A program made the translations under genes and the position numbers. The notes beneath the pieces were generated by a model that was not told where the DNA came from, made no database searches, and was given only the letters and a program-made list of their open reading frames with translations. From NCBI RefSeq assembly GCF_040253615.1, contig NZ_JBEJGY010000004.1, positions 2,976,001 through 3,040,000 of the forward strand: 64,000 nucleotides of DNA, written 5' to 3'. Origin of the DNA: Streptomyces sp. Edi4 (GTDB lineage Bacteria > Actinomycetota > Actinomycetes > Streptomycetales > Streptomycetaceae). The first letter of the stretch is position 1, and every line of letters starts with the position of its first letter. This document shows, piece after piece, positions 31,625-39,813 of this stretch.

Positions 31625-31944
31625 CGCTGTTGCCCTTGAACCACCCAGAGACGTGCACCGGTCTCTTGCTCGATGTGTTCGCGCATGGCGTTCTGGAGTC
31701 CGGGCAGCCGCGCGAAGTGCCAAAGAGACGGGACAATGACGTTCTTTACGTCCGTGCGCCTGATCGCGTCGAGCATCGCTTGAAACGCGGATTCATTCGC
31801 GCTGATGTGCTCGGTGAATACCTGGTCGAGGGTGAAACCCTCGCGTTCGGCGTACGTTGCCAACTGCCGCCTTACGCGCTCGCTTTCATCGCCTTCCACG
31901 TCCGTCGCGGTCAAGCGCATGTAGCCGTAAATCACAGGTCGCAT
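31621..31944 (-). CDS. Degenerate resolvase-domain protein A
   Basis: A 107-residue paralogue of protein B: YGYMRLTATDVEGDESERVR at the start, YAEREGFTLDQVFTEHIS in the middle and VKNVIVPSLWHFARLPGLQN where the D-R-L-x-R motif should be. The usual catalytic Ser position holds Thr or Ala. AGGAGGA precedes the ATG at 31942-31944. It heads a five-gene operon: A, B, HATPase and two DUF7848-like genes. Confidence 0.72.
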   Translation of the reverse strand: MRPVIYGYMRLTATDVEGDESERVRRQLATYAEREGFTLDQVFTEHISANESAFQAMLDAIRRTDVKNVIVPSLWHFARLPGLQNAMREHIEQETGARLWVVQGQQR

Positions 31945-32075
31945 CCGTCCTCCTGGGGCCGAGAGACCGGATCGGCAGTGGGCTCGTATGTCCGGCACCG
32001 CCGATCCGGCGCTCATCCAGAGAAGCCGTCTGACCTGCGAAAACCCACAGCAGAAGAGGCGCACGCCTGCCGCAT

Positions 32076-32116
32076 AGTTGCCGCATTACCCCAACTGGCC
32101 TGCACAGATGGCAACT
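32076..32116. promoter_or_regulatory. Divergent control region with AGTTGCC/GGCAACT inverted repeat
   Basis: The arms lie at 32076-32082 and 32110-32116 between the leftward operon and the rightward XRE-TPR gene. CTGCAC and TAGGCT, spaced 18 bp, form a possible rightward promoter ending near 32,133. An XRE protein binding here could control both directions. Confidence 0.4.
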
Positions 32117-32162
32117 CGGTGGCTAGGCTGGGAGTTCGCGCCTACCCCCGGAGGGATGAGCG

Positions 32163-33329
32163 ATGGCGGCGAAGCGGGTACGGCTCGCCCAGCGTCGAAA
32201 GGCAATGGGCTTTAGCCAAGAGAAACTTGCCGAACATCTCGGCGTCGAGCGCTCCACTGTTGGCCGTTGGGAGAGTGCTGACACGGAGCCTCAACCGTGG
32301 CACCGGCCGAAGTTAGCTCGCGCGCTTCAAGTTTCAGACGACGAGTTGCAAGCACTCCTCGATGACGTGACCGTCATTCAGGCGCAACCGAGCGAACGCA
32401 TGAACTACGTGCTTCAAAATCCTGGCTCGGCCGACATGGTCGCCGTCGCCTACCTTCATGAGCGACTGCGGCAGCTTGACGAGTCTTACGACCACACGTC
32501 CTCGACGGCGATCTTGGGGCCAGCGGGACAGGTTCACGGGCAGGTGAAGTTCCTTCGAGAGAACGCCACCAACCCGCGCGTACGTCGCGCGCTTTACGAG
32601 GTCGAGGCCGACTCGGCAACGCTCATGAGTCAACTCGTATGGGACGTCAGCCAAAGACGCGACCACCAAGCCCCGCTGACGTACCTCGATGAAGCCGTGG
32701 ATGCCGCTCGGCATGTCCGTGACCCTTCGGTGGAGTCCTACGCCGTGCTTCGCAAGAGCTTCATCGCGCTGTACGGAGAGAAGGACGCGACCAAGGGTCG
32801 GCACCTTGCCCAGCAGGCGGCCGAGGTGGCCCAGGTCGCCAGTCCATCACTGACGGGCCTCTCTCTGCTTCACGTCGCGGAGGGGTACGCCATGACCGGC
32901 GGGCTCAAGGAGTGCGAAGACGCTCTTAAGAAGGCCGAGACCCAGTTCGATCGGGTGAACAGTGACGACGTGTCCGCTCAGTACTACACGATCAACGAGT
33001 TCAACCGGCTGGCTGGCTCCTGTTACTTGTTCCTCGGCCTACCTGAGCGAGCGGAGCCGATCCTTCGTATGACCACCCGTGCGCTGGCCGCCAAGAAGAA
33101 GAGCCAGGCCATCGCGCTCGGCAACCTGACGCTTGCGTTCATCCGTCAAGGGAAGCTGGATGAAGCAGCGGACACCATGCACCGCACCATTGATGCGGTG
33201 GAGCTGACGCGCGGCGGCGGCGGCCTTAACCTGGCGTTCTCGGCGGGGCGTGAGCTGCGGCCGTGGCGCGGCGAAACGTGGGCGCAGGACATCAACGACC
33301 GGCTGCTTGCCTTGATGGCAGCGATCTAG
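32163..33329 (+). CDS. XRE-family regulator with TPR-like C-terminal domain
   Basis: A 388-residue protein with a helix-turn-helix at residues ~5-60 (LAQRRKAMGFSQEKLAEHLG, RSTVGRWESAD) and ~300 residues of helical repeats (HLAQQAAEVAQVASPSLTGL, YTINEFNRLAGSCYLFLGLP). Such HTH-TPR proteins can sense a peptide or small ligand and switch element genes. It lies next to attR and is followed 12 bp later by a cyclo-ligase-like gene. It is a candidate master regulator for the repeated operator motifs, without proof. Confidence 0.8.
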   Translation: MAAKRVRLAQRRKAMGFSQEKLAEHLGVERSTVGRWESADTEPQPWHRPKLARALQVSDDELQALLDDVTVIQAQPSERMNYVLQNPGSADMVAVAYLHERLRQLDESYDHTSSTAILGPAGQVHGQVKFLRENATNPRVRRALYEVEADSATLMSQLVWDVSQRRDHQAPLTYLDEAVDAARHVRDPSVESYAVLRKSFIALYGEKDATKGRHLAQQAAEVAQVASPSLTGLSLLHVAEGYAMTGGLKECEDALKKAETQFDRVNSDDVSAQYYTINEFNRLAGSCYLFLGLPERAEPILRMTTRALAAKKKSQAIALGNLTLAFIRQGKLDEAADTMHRTIDAVELTRGGGGLNLAFSAGRELRPWRGETWAQDINDRLLALMAAI

Positions 33330-33341
33330 AACGGGTACGAC

Positions 33342-34070
33342 GTGACCGACATCGACCAGGCTAAGCAGGCGGTACGCGAGAAGGCATGGCGTCGCCTCAT
33401 CGACGGCGGCGGCGCTCCGGAGGACTCTTACGGGAAGATTCCTGGCTTCTACGGAAGCGACCGGACGGCGGAGCGACTGGCCGAACTGGACGTGTGGCAG
33501 CAAGCCACAACCATCAAGGCCAACCCGGATTGGGCACAGCTTCCCGTACGCGTGCGTGCCCTGGAAGACGGCAAGTTTCTCTACGTCGCCGTGCCGAGGA
33601 TGGCCAGCCTCGAACCGTTCCTTGCTCTCGACCCCGAAGCGCTGACGGTCTCGCCGCAGGAAGCGGCGCAGAAGAAGGGCGCGGCCCAGTACGGCCGCCG
33701 GCTTGGGGTTGAGTCCATGCGACCTATCGACGTCGTGGTGTGCGGCAGTGTCGCCGTGAACCGGTCGGGGGCACGCATCGGCAAGGGTGCCGGGTATTCC
33801 GACCTTGAGGTTGCCCTGTTGATCGAGGCGGGCCTCGTGACCGACGACACCGTGATCGTTGCCCCGGTTCATGCGCTGCAAGTGGTCGAGGATGACATCC
33901 CCGAGACGGAGCATGATTTCAGCGTCGATTACATCGTCACCCCCGACGAGGTGATCCGCTGCGATTCACCGCGCAGGCCGCGCGGCATTGTCTGGGACGA
34001 CCTAACGCCCGACAAGATTGCCGCTATCCCCGTACTGGCAGCGCAGCACGCGCGACAGGGTCAGCCGTAG
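33342..34070 (+). CDS. 5-formyltetrahydrofolate cyclo-ligase-like protein
   Basis: The 242 residues follow the MTHFS family: AKQAVREKAWRRL at the start, a central sugar-phosphate-type fold and the hallmark RIGKGAGYSDLEVALL, then APVHALQVVEDDIPETEHD. The enzyme makes 5,10-methenyl-THF from 5-formyl-THF with ATP. The family is broad, and as the last gene of the element this copy may have another role. GTG at 33342 follows the regulator stop by 12 bp. It lies about 115 bp from attR. Confidence 0.75.
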   Translation: MTDIDQAKQAVREKAWRRLIDGGGAPEDSYGKIPGFYGSDRTAERLAELDVWQQATTIKANPDWAQLPVRVRALEDGKFLYVAVPRMASLEPFLALDPEALTVSPQEAAQKKGAAQYGRRLGVESMRPIDVVVCGSVAVNRSGARIGKGAGYSDLEVALLIEAGLVTDDTVIVAPVHALQVVEDDIPETEHDFSVDYIVTPDEVIRCDSPRRPRGIVWDDLTPDKIAAIPVLAAQHARQGQP

Positions 34071-34160
34071 GGGCGGAAACGGCCGCTGAGCTGCGGTTTC
34101 GTCCTCTCGGGCCAAGCCTGCCGACAGGGGCCTACCGGCCGATACACTGGACTTGTCCAG

Positions 34161-34185
34161 CACATCGTTTCCGGTAGCGCTGCCC
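34161..34185. other. attR of the integrated element
   Basis: The half-site 34161-34183 (CACATCGTTT at its outer end, GCTGC at the crossover end) is the inverted counterpart of the attL half-site, with 18 of 23 positions equal. The crossover CC is at 34184-34185. Beyond it the ABC ATPase reading frame resumes. Confidence 0.85.
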
Positions 34186-34473
34186 GAAGACCACGCCGAT
34201 CCGGCGAGCCAGCGCGGTCCGCTCACGGGACGGGTCGAGGCCCGCCACGCGCAGCCTTCCGGCGCTCGGGGTCAAGATGCCCGTCAGCATCTTGATGGTG
34301 GTGGACTTGCCGGCGCCGTTGGGCCCGATGTAGCCCACCATCTCGCCGCGCGGCACCCGGAAACTGATCCCGTCGACGGCCCTGACCTGCCGCTTCTCGC
34401 GGCGCAGCCGGCCCGTCCTGCGCCGTACGTCGAAGACCTTCTCCACGTCGTCGAGTTCGATGAGGTCGTCCAC
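34184..34473 (-). pseudogene. 5' part of the split ABC-2 transporter ATPase
   Basis: The fragment starts MDDLIELDDVEKVFDV, contains Walker A (YIGPNGAGKSTTIKM) and ends at RIGVVFGQ, after which the frame runs into the element (RYRKRCAG..., stop at 34,132). Together with 13,030-13,744 it would encode the full ATPase. It lies 55 bp downstream of the second permease gene, so the intact operon was permease-permease-ATPase. The truncated product could still bind nucleotide but lacks the signature and Walker B. Confidence 0.93.
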
Positions 34474-34528
34474 TGGTCAACTCCCTTCCGTGCTGGCTCC
34501 GTTGGTGTGTTCTTGGCGGCTGGTCCGC

Positions 34529-35422
34529 TCAGCTGCCCGTGCTGCGGTAGGCCCGTACGCCGACCCGCCAGGCGAGCCCGGACAGGGCCACGCACGCGGC
34601 GGCCACCAGCGGCGGGGTGAACGCCAGCCAGTGCGGCAGGTCCAGCGGGTAGGGGCGGCCAAGGACATACAGGGCGGGCAGCCAGTTCACGAAGGCCAGC
34701 GGCAGGATGAAGGTCACGCCCCGCACCATGTCCTTGGCGAACACCGTCGGCGGGTATTGCAGCAGCGTCTGGCCGCCGTAAGTGAACGCGCTCTGCACCT
34801 CCGCCGCGTCCTGCGCCCAGAACTGGAAGGCCGCGCCCGCCACGAACACCGCACAGAAGATCGCCGTGCCGCTCCCCAGCATCACCGGCACCAGGAGCAC
34901 CTTGAGCACCGTCCAGTGCACGTCGAGAGCCACCAGGGCGCCCGCCAGGACCAGGATGCCCTGGAGCAGCCGGCCCAGGCGCTGGAGCCCGAACCGGTCG
35001 GCGGCGACCTGCGCGAGCACCGGCACCGGGCGGACGAGGAGCGTGTCGAGCGTGCCGTCGCGGATGCGCGCGCCGAGCTTGTCGATCGAGCCGACCACCG
35101 CGTTGGCGAGGCCGAACGCCGTCGTCGACGTCCCGTACAGGAAGGCCACTTCGGCGAACGAGTAGCCGCCGAGCGAGCGGACCTGCGAGAACATCAGGGC
35201 GATCACGACGAAGTCGAACGCCGTCACCAGGAAGTTGCCGACCAGCATCATCGCGAACGAGGCCCGGTAGGCCAGGGTCGAGCGGATCCACATCCCGGCG
35301 ATCATGCGGTACGCGCCGAACGCGCCCGGCGCCGACCGTCCGCCCGCACTCCGGCCGCCGGACCCGGACCCGGGCCCGGCGCCCTCGTCGGCCCGCGCCG
35401 CCGTCCCGCGTACGTCAGCCAC
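34529..35422 (-). CDS. ABC-2 type permease (ABC2_membrane_6/DUF990)
   Basis: A 297-residue protein with a Gly/Ser/Pro-rich N-terminus and six predicted membrane helices (MMLVGNFLVTAFDFVVIALM, LGSGTAIFCAVFVAGAAFQF and others). The RDGTLDTLLVRPV motif is typical of the DUF990-type ABC-2 permeases. It works as a heterodimer with the upstream permease; its ATG lies 8 bp inside that gene. The substrate is unknown, often a hydrophobic compound or drug. Its ATPase is the gene broken by the element. Confidence 0.85.
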   Translation of the reverse strand: MADVRGTAARADEGAGPGSGSGGRSAGGRSAPGAFGAYRMIAGMWIRSTLAYRASFAMMLVGNFLVTAFDFVVIALMFSQVRSLGGYSFAEVAFLYGTSTTAFGLANAVVGSIDKLGARIRDGTLDTLLVRPVPVLAQVAADRFGLQRLGRLLQGILVLAGALVALDVHWTVLKVLLVPVMLGSGTAIFCAVFVAGAAFQFWAQDAAEVQSAFTYGGQTLLQYPPTVFAKDMVRGVTFILPLAFVNWLPALYVLGRPYPLDLPHWLAFTPPLVAAACVALSGLAWRVGVRAYRSTGS

Positions 35423-36215
35423 CCTGCACCACCACCCTTCGTACCGCCGCGTTCTGGAGCAGCCGGCCCGCGCCGAGCAGGGCCGCCGTCCAGCCGAGCT
35501 GGAAGCCGTACGCGCCCAGCAGGCCCACGCCCCGGTGGCGGCCCATCAGGACGTCCGCAGGGATCTGCAACAGCGCGGACCACGGCAGCGCCCGGGCCAC
35601 CTCGCCGAGCAGGCCGGGGAAGGCGTTGAGCGGCAACAGCATGCCGGAGAAGAACAGCCCCGCGATGGACACGAGCGAGGTGACGCCCGCGCCGTCGAGC
35701 AGCCAGAACGCCGTGAGCGCCACCAGGAAGCGCAGCGCGAAGCTCACCACCACGGCGAACAGGACCGCCAGGAGGAACGCGAGCCAGGTCACCGGGTCGC
35801 CGGGCAGCGCGAGGTCGAAGACGAGCGCGCCGAAGGCGAGCGGGATCACCCCGCGCCCCAGGAAGTGGAAGAGCGCCCGGCCCATGTCCGCCGCGAGCCA
35901 CCACATCTGGAGATCCGCCGGGCGGTAGAGGTCGATGGCGATGTCACCCGTACGGATGCGTTCCACCAGCTCGTCCGCGAAGCCTCCGCCGAACAGGTTG
36001 ACCGTCATCAGCAGGGCCTGGCTGACCCACACGAAGGTCAGGGCCTGCGACTGGTCGTAACCGCCGAGGTGGGGGCGCTGCTCCCACAGGGCTATATAGG
36101 TGTAGGCCACGATGACGCCGAACACCGTGTTGGTGAACACCCCTGCCGCGGTGGCCACCCGGTAGGTCGTATACCGCCGGAACCCGCCAAGGGCCACCGC
36201 CCCGTACAGCCGCAC
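35415..36215 (-). CDS. ABC-2 type permease, first gene of the operon
   Basis: A 266-residue permease with six membrane segments and the ELVERIRTGDIAIDLYRPAD motif that parallels RDGTLDTLLVRPV of its partner. I chose GTG at 36215-36213 because GGAGGG lies about 9 bases upstream. The longer reading to 36,437 passes through the promoter of the divergent PBP gene. The family is ABC2_membrane_6. The operon is now uncoupled from a complete ATPase. Confidence 0.85.
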   Translation of the reverse strand: MRLYGAVALGGFRRYTTYRVATAAGVFTNTVFGVIVAYTYIALWEQRPHLGGYDQSQALTFVWVSQALLMTVNLFGGGFADELVERIRTGDIAIDLYRPADLQMWWLAADMGRALFHFLGRGVIPLAFGALVFDLALPGDPVTWLAFLLAVLFAVVVSFALRFLVALTAFWLLDGAGVTSLVSIAGLFFSGMLLPLNAFPGLLGEVARALPWSALLQIPADVLMGRHRGVGLLGAYGFQLGWTAALLGAGRLLQNAAVRRVVVQGG

Positions 36216-36409
36216 GAACGCCGCCCTCCCTCCATCGGCACCAAAGCGCAGGAGCCTAGCCCAGCGCTTTGGCCCTTCGCGACGGAATTTCCACCGCCCG
36301 GCATGCAAGATGTCTACACAGCCCAAAACCGCCGAAGAGGGATGAAACACCCACATCGGCTCGCATCGGCCCCACCAGCCCACGAACCAGACGCATCGGC
36401 CGGAGAGAC

Positions 36410-39001
36410 ATGAGCGACGACGAGCAGCCGGAGCCACCGCACCCCGGACCCCAGCCGCCGCGGACCTGGGCGCCCCGGGACCTCGGCGGCGCGACGGGCG
36501 CCCAGGCCGACCCCGCCGCCGCGCCCGGCGACCCCCACCAGGGAGGACCGGCCCCCGCCGCGGAGCGCCCGGGGCGCACCGGATGGCGCCGCTTCGTCCC
36601 CCGCTGGCGCGTCGTGCTCGGCCTCTTCCTGTTCTGCGCCCTGCTGCTCATCGGGGCGTTCATCGCCGGCTACACCCTCGTCTCCATCCCGCCCGCCAAC
36701 GCCGTCGCCACCGCGCAGTCCAACGTCTTCCTGTACGCCGACGGCACCCAGCTCGCCTCGGACGGCGAGGTCAACCGCGAGAACATCCAGCTCTCCCAGG
36801 TCCCGCTGAGCGTGCAGCGCACCGTGCTCGCGGCAGAGGACCGCGACTTCTACTCCGAACGCGCCGTCGACCCCAAGGCCATGGTCCGCGCCGCCTGGAA
36901 CACGCTCAGCGGCAAGGGCACCCAGGGCGGCTCCACCATCACCCAGCAGTACGTCAAGAACTACTACCTGGGCCAGGAACAGACCGTCACCCGCAAGGTG
37001 AAGGAGTTCTTCATCGCGATCAAGCTCAACCGCGAGGAGACCAAGGAGGACATCCTCACCGGCTACCTCAACACCAGCTACTTCGGCCGCAACGCCTACG
37101 GCATCCAGGCCGCGTCCCAGGCGTACTACAGCAAGAACGTCGAACAGCTCACCACCGCCGAGGGCGCCTACCTCGCCTCACTGCTCAACTCCCCCAGCGC
37201 ATACGACGTGATCTCCCACCCCGAGAACAAGCCCCGGGCGCTGGCCCGCTGGAACTACGTACTCGACGGCATGGTCAAGAAGAAGTGGCTCAGCGCCTCG
37301 GAGCGGGCCGCGACCACCTTCCCCGTGCCCGGCAAGGTCAAGCCGCGCGCCGGGCTCGCGGGCCAGCGCGGCTATCTGGTCGAGGCGGTCAAGGACTACC
37401 TCACCAGCAAAGGGATCATCGAGGAGAACACCCTCGCGACCGGCGGCTACCGCATCACCACCACCATCCAGAAGGACAAGCAGGACGCCTTCGTCAAGGC
37501 CGTCGACGACAAGGTGAACTCCAAGCTGAGCAGCGTGCGCAAGGCCGACCGCAACGTACGCGTGGGAGGCGCCTCCATCGACCCGGCGACCGGCAAGGTC
37601 CTCGCCCTGTACGGAGGCATCGACTACACCAAGCAGTACGTCAACAACGCGACCCGGCGCGACTTCCAAGTCGGCTCCACCTTCAAGCCGTTCGTCTTCA
37701 CCTCGGCCGTGGCCAACGGCTCCACCACGCAGGACGGGCGCGTCATCACCCCCAACACCCTCTACGACGGCACCAACAGGCGTCCCGTGCAGGGCTGGAA
37801 GGGCGGCCCCTACAGCCCCGCCAACGAGGACGACGCCTCCTACGGGCAGATCACCGTGCGCACCGCCACCGACAAGTCCGTCAACGCGGTGTACGCGCAG
37901 ATGGCCGTCGACGTGGGCCCCGCCAAGGTCAAGCAGACCGCCATCAGCCTCGGCATCCCGGCCGCCACACCGGACCTGGTGGCCTCCCCCTCGATCGCGC
38001 TCGGCCCCGCCACCGCGAGCGTGCTCGACATGACGCAGGCGTACGCCACGCTCGCGGGACACGGCCGGCACGGCACGTACACGTTGGTCGAATCGGTCAC
38101 CAAGGACGGCGAGCGGACCGACCTGCCCTCGCAGGACACCGAGCAGGCCGTCAGCCGGGAGGCCGCCGACACCACGACGTCCATGCTGCAAAGCGTCGTG
38201 GACGGCGGCACGGGAACCGCCGCGCAGGCTTCGGGACGGCCCGCCGCCGGCAAGACCGGCACCGCCGAACAGGACAAGGCCGCCTGGTTCGCCGGCTACA
38301 CCCCCGACCTCGCGACCGTCGTCGCCGTCATGGGCGCCGACCCCGACACCGCCGCGCAGCAGCCGCTGTACGGAGCGCTCGGCCTGCCCCGGATGAACGG
38401 CGGCGGACCGCCCGCGCAGATCTGGGCCCAGTACACCAAGGGCGCCCTCCAGGGCAGCGACGCCAAGGACTTCGACCTGGAGCTCCAGGACGGCGCGAAC
38501 GCCCCCGTCGAGCCGCCCACCACCAACCCGTTCCAGTCCCCGACGCCCGGCGGCGACCAGGGGCAGACCGAAGGGCAGAACCAGGGCCGGGACCAAGGGC
38601 AGACGCAGGGGCAGAACCAGGGCCGCACCGGCGGCCGCGACCAGGGCCGCACCCAGGGCCAGGACCAGGGCAGGACCCAGGGCCTGAACCAAGGACAGAA
38701 CCAGGGGCAGACGCAGGGCCAGAACCAGGGGACGCAGGGCGGCGCCGACAACGAGGGCGCGGTCAACGCCGGTCAGAGCCAGGGCCGCACCCAAGGCCAG
38801 AGTCAGGGACAGAGCCAGGGCAGGACCCAGGGCGGCACCACGGACGGCGGCCAGACCACCGGGAGCACCGGAGGCACCGGCGCCGGCGACAACGGCGGCG
38901 TCACCGACGGCGGAACCACCGAGGGCCTGGGCGGCACCACGACCGGCGCCGCCGACCGCCCCCACGTCCCCCGCACCCCGTGGAGCCCGACCCGCCCATG
39001 A
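36410..39001 (+). CDS. Class A penicillin-binding protein (transglycosylase-transpeptidase)
   Basis: An 863-residue bifunctional PBP. There is a Pro-rich cytoplasmic tail and one membrane helix (~68-90). The GT51 domain has EDRDF (catalytic Glu143) and GGSTITQQYVKNYYLG. The transpeptidase has GSTFKPF (Ser423, Lys426), SVN (490-492) and KTGT (615-618). Residues ~715-808 are a Gly/Gln/Arg/Asn repeat tail and the end is Thr/Gly-rich. It polymerises and cross-links peptidoglycan outside the membrane. CGGAGAGAC precedes the ATG. It is divergent from the ABC-2 operon. Confidence 0.95.
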   Translation: MSDDEQPEPPHPGPQPPRTWAPRDLGGATGAQADPAAAPGDPHQGGPAPAAERPGRTGWRRFVPRWRVVLGLFLFCALLLIGAFIAGYTLVSIPPANAVATAQSNVFLYADGTQLASDGEVNRENIQLSQVPLSVQRTVLAAEDRDFYSERAVDPKAMVRAAWNTLSGKGTQGGSTITQQYVKNYYLGQEQTVTRKVKEFFIAIKLNREETKEDILTGYLNTSYFGRNAYGIQAASQAYYSKNVEQLTTAEGAYLASLLNSPSAYDVISHPENKPRALARWNYVLDGMVKKKWLSASERAATTFPVPGKVKPRAGLAGQRGYLVEAVKDYLTSKGIIEENTLATGGYRITTTIQKDKQDAFVKAVDDKVNSKLSSVRKADRNVRVGGASIDPATGKVLALYGGIDYTKQYVNNATRRDFQVGSTFKPFVFTSAVANGSTTQDGRVITPNTLYDGTNRRPVQGWKGGPYSPANEDDASYGQITVRTATDKSVNAVYAQMAVDVGPAKVKQTAISLGIPAATPDLVASPSIALGPATASVLDMTQAYATLAGHGRHGTYTLVESVTKDGERTDLPSQDTEQAVSREAADTTTSMLQSVVDGGTGTAAQASGRPAAGKTGTAEQDKAAWFAGYTPDLATVVAVMGADPDTAAQQPLYGALGLPRMNGGGPPAQIWAQYTKGALQGSDAKDFDLELQDGANAPVEPPTTNPFQSPTPGGDQGQTEGQNQGRDQGQTQGQNQGRTGGRDQGRTQGQDQGRTQGLNQGQNQGQTQGQNQGTQGGADNEGAVNAGQSQGRTQGQSQGQSQGRTQGGTTDGGQTTGSTGGTGAGDNGGVTDGGTTEGLGGTTTGAADRPHVPRTPWSPTRP
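38552..38833 (+). repeat. Gly-Gln-rich repeat coding region of the PBP
   Basis: About 94 codons encode imperfect 6-12-residue units built on QGQNQGRTQG/QGRDQGQT. At DNA level the units CAGGGCCAGAACCAGGG and CAGGGCCGCACC recur. Such tails vary in length between strains and may interact with wall polymers. Confidence 0.85.
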
Positions 39002-39188
39002 TCCGCTCATGACCCGCTCATGACCCGCCGGGGCCGTGATCCGCGGTGGCCACGAGCCCGGCGGCCACGAGCCCTGGCGGCGCGAGCCCCGGAACGTGCC
39101 TGGTGGCGGGCGGTACGATGCGTTCGGAGCCCTGGGTCGCAGGCAGGCAGGCTGGGCCGACGACAGTTCAAGGGGGACCAGGACGGCC

Positions 39189-39734
39189 ATGCGGGCGCGC
39201 AAGCAGAACCTCCGCCCCTTCCCCTCCCGCTTTCCCCTCGCCCTGCTCCTGCTCCTCGGCGCCGCCACCACCGCGTGCGCCACGGACCAGGACCTGGCCG
39301 GCTACCAGAGCGACTACTCCCGCCATGAGCCCCTGCACGTCGTGGGCTACCCCTAACGCGGCAGCCTGGACGTGGTGCAGAAGACGGTATGGCGGCTCGC
39401 GGACCGCGACGCCGACGCGCTGGCCGCCCTCGCAGTCGACGGCGGCCGGGACGCCCGCGCCACGGCCCGGCACTGGGTCACCGCGTTCGGGGAGGCGGCG
39501 GGCGGGAAGGTGACGGCGGACTTCTACGACGAGGGCTCGACCCGGCAGACCGTGGTGCTGTACTTCGCCGCGGGCGGCCGGCGCAAAGCCATCGACGTAC
39601 GCCTCGGCGGTCACGACACCTGGGGCGTCACCCTGGCCGAGACCGACCCCGCCGAAGCCGCCAGGGCGCCGAACTGGGCCCCCGCGTCCCCCGGGGCCGA
39701 CGGCTCCCGCTCGCCGGGCAGCCGGGCCGGCTGA
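39189..39734 (+). pseudogene. Lipoprotein gene with an in-frame TAA
   Basis: The frame starts with a lipoprotein signal (MRARKQNLRPFPSR, then PLALLLLLGAATTAC with a lipobox Cys) and reads through HEPLHVVGYP. It then meets TAA at 39354-39356 and continues in the same frame with RGSLDVVQKTVWRLADRDAD to 39,734. Both halves look like one conserved Streptomyces lipoprotein. One base change (GAA to TAA) would explain the stop. A sequencing error is the alternative. No frameshift is needed. Confidence 0.75.
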
Positions 39735-39813
39735 CCACGGACCACCGGCCCGGGACCACCTGACTCCGGCCCACCTGGCCGGGGCCGCGCGCGGCGGGGG
39801 TTCGGGCCGCTCC

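Larger units (their letters stand above)
13745..34185. mobile_element. 20.4-kb serine-integrase integrative element, possibly plasmid-like and mobilizable
   Basis: The element interrupts an ABC ATPase gene and is bounded by deducible attL and attR. Contents from left: large serine integrase, propeller-SGNH hydrolase, ParA plus RHH partner, Doc toxin-antitoxin, a TTA-codon-rich gene behind a structured RNA, replication-relaxation protein, VirD4-like ATPase, small membrane proteins, a 444-residue single-pass protein, degenerate resolvase pair with HATPase, XRE-TPR regulator and cyclo-ligase-like protein. Partition and addiction genes imply a free, segregating stage; the VirD4-like ATPase implies DNA movement. 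The left half is clearly AT-richer than the chromosome. No phage structural genes are visible. Confidence 0.93.

Noticed and set aside
13745..34185. Prophage
   Set aside because: No capsid, portal, terminase, tail or lysis genes are seen between the att sites.
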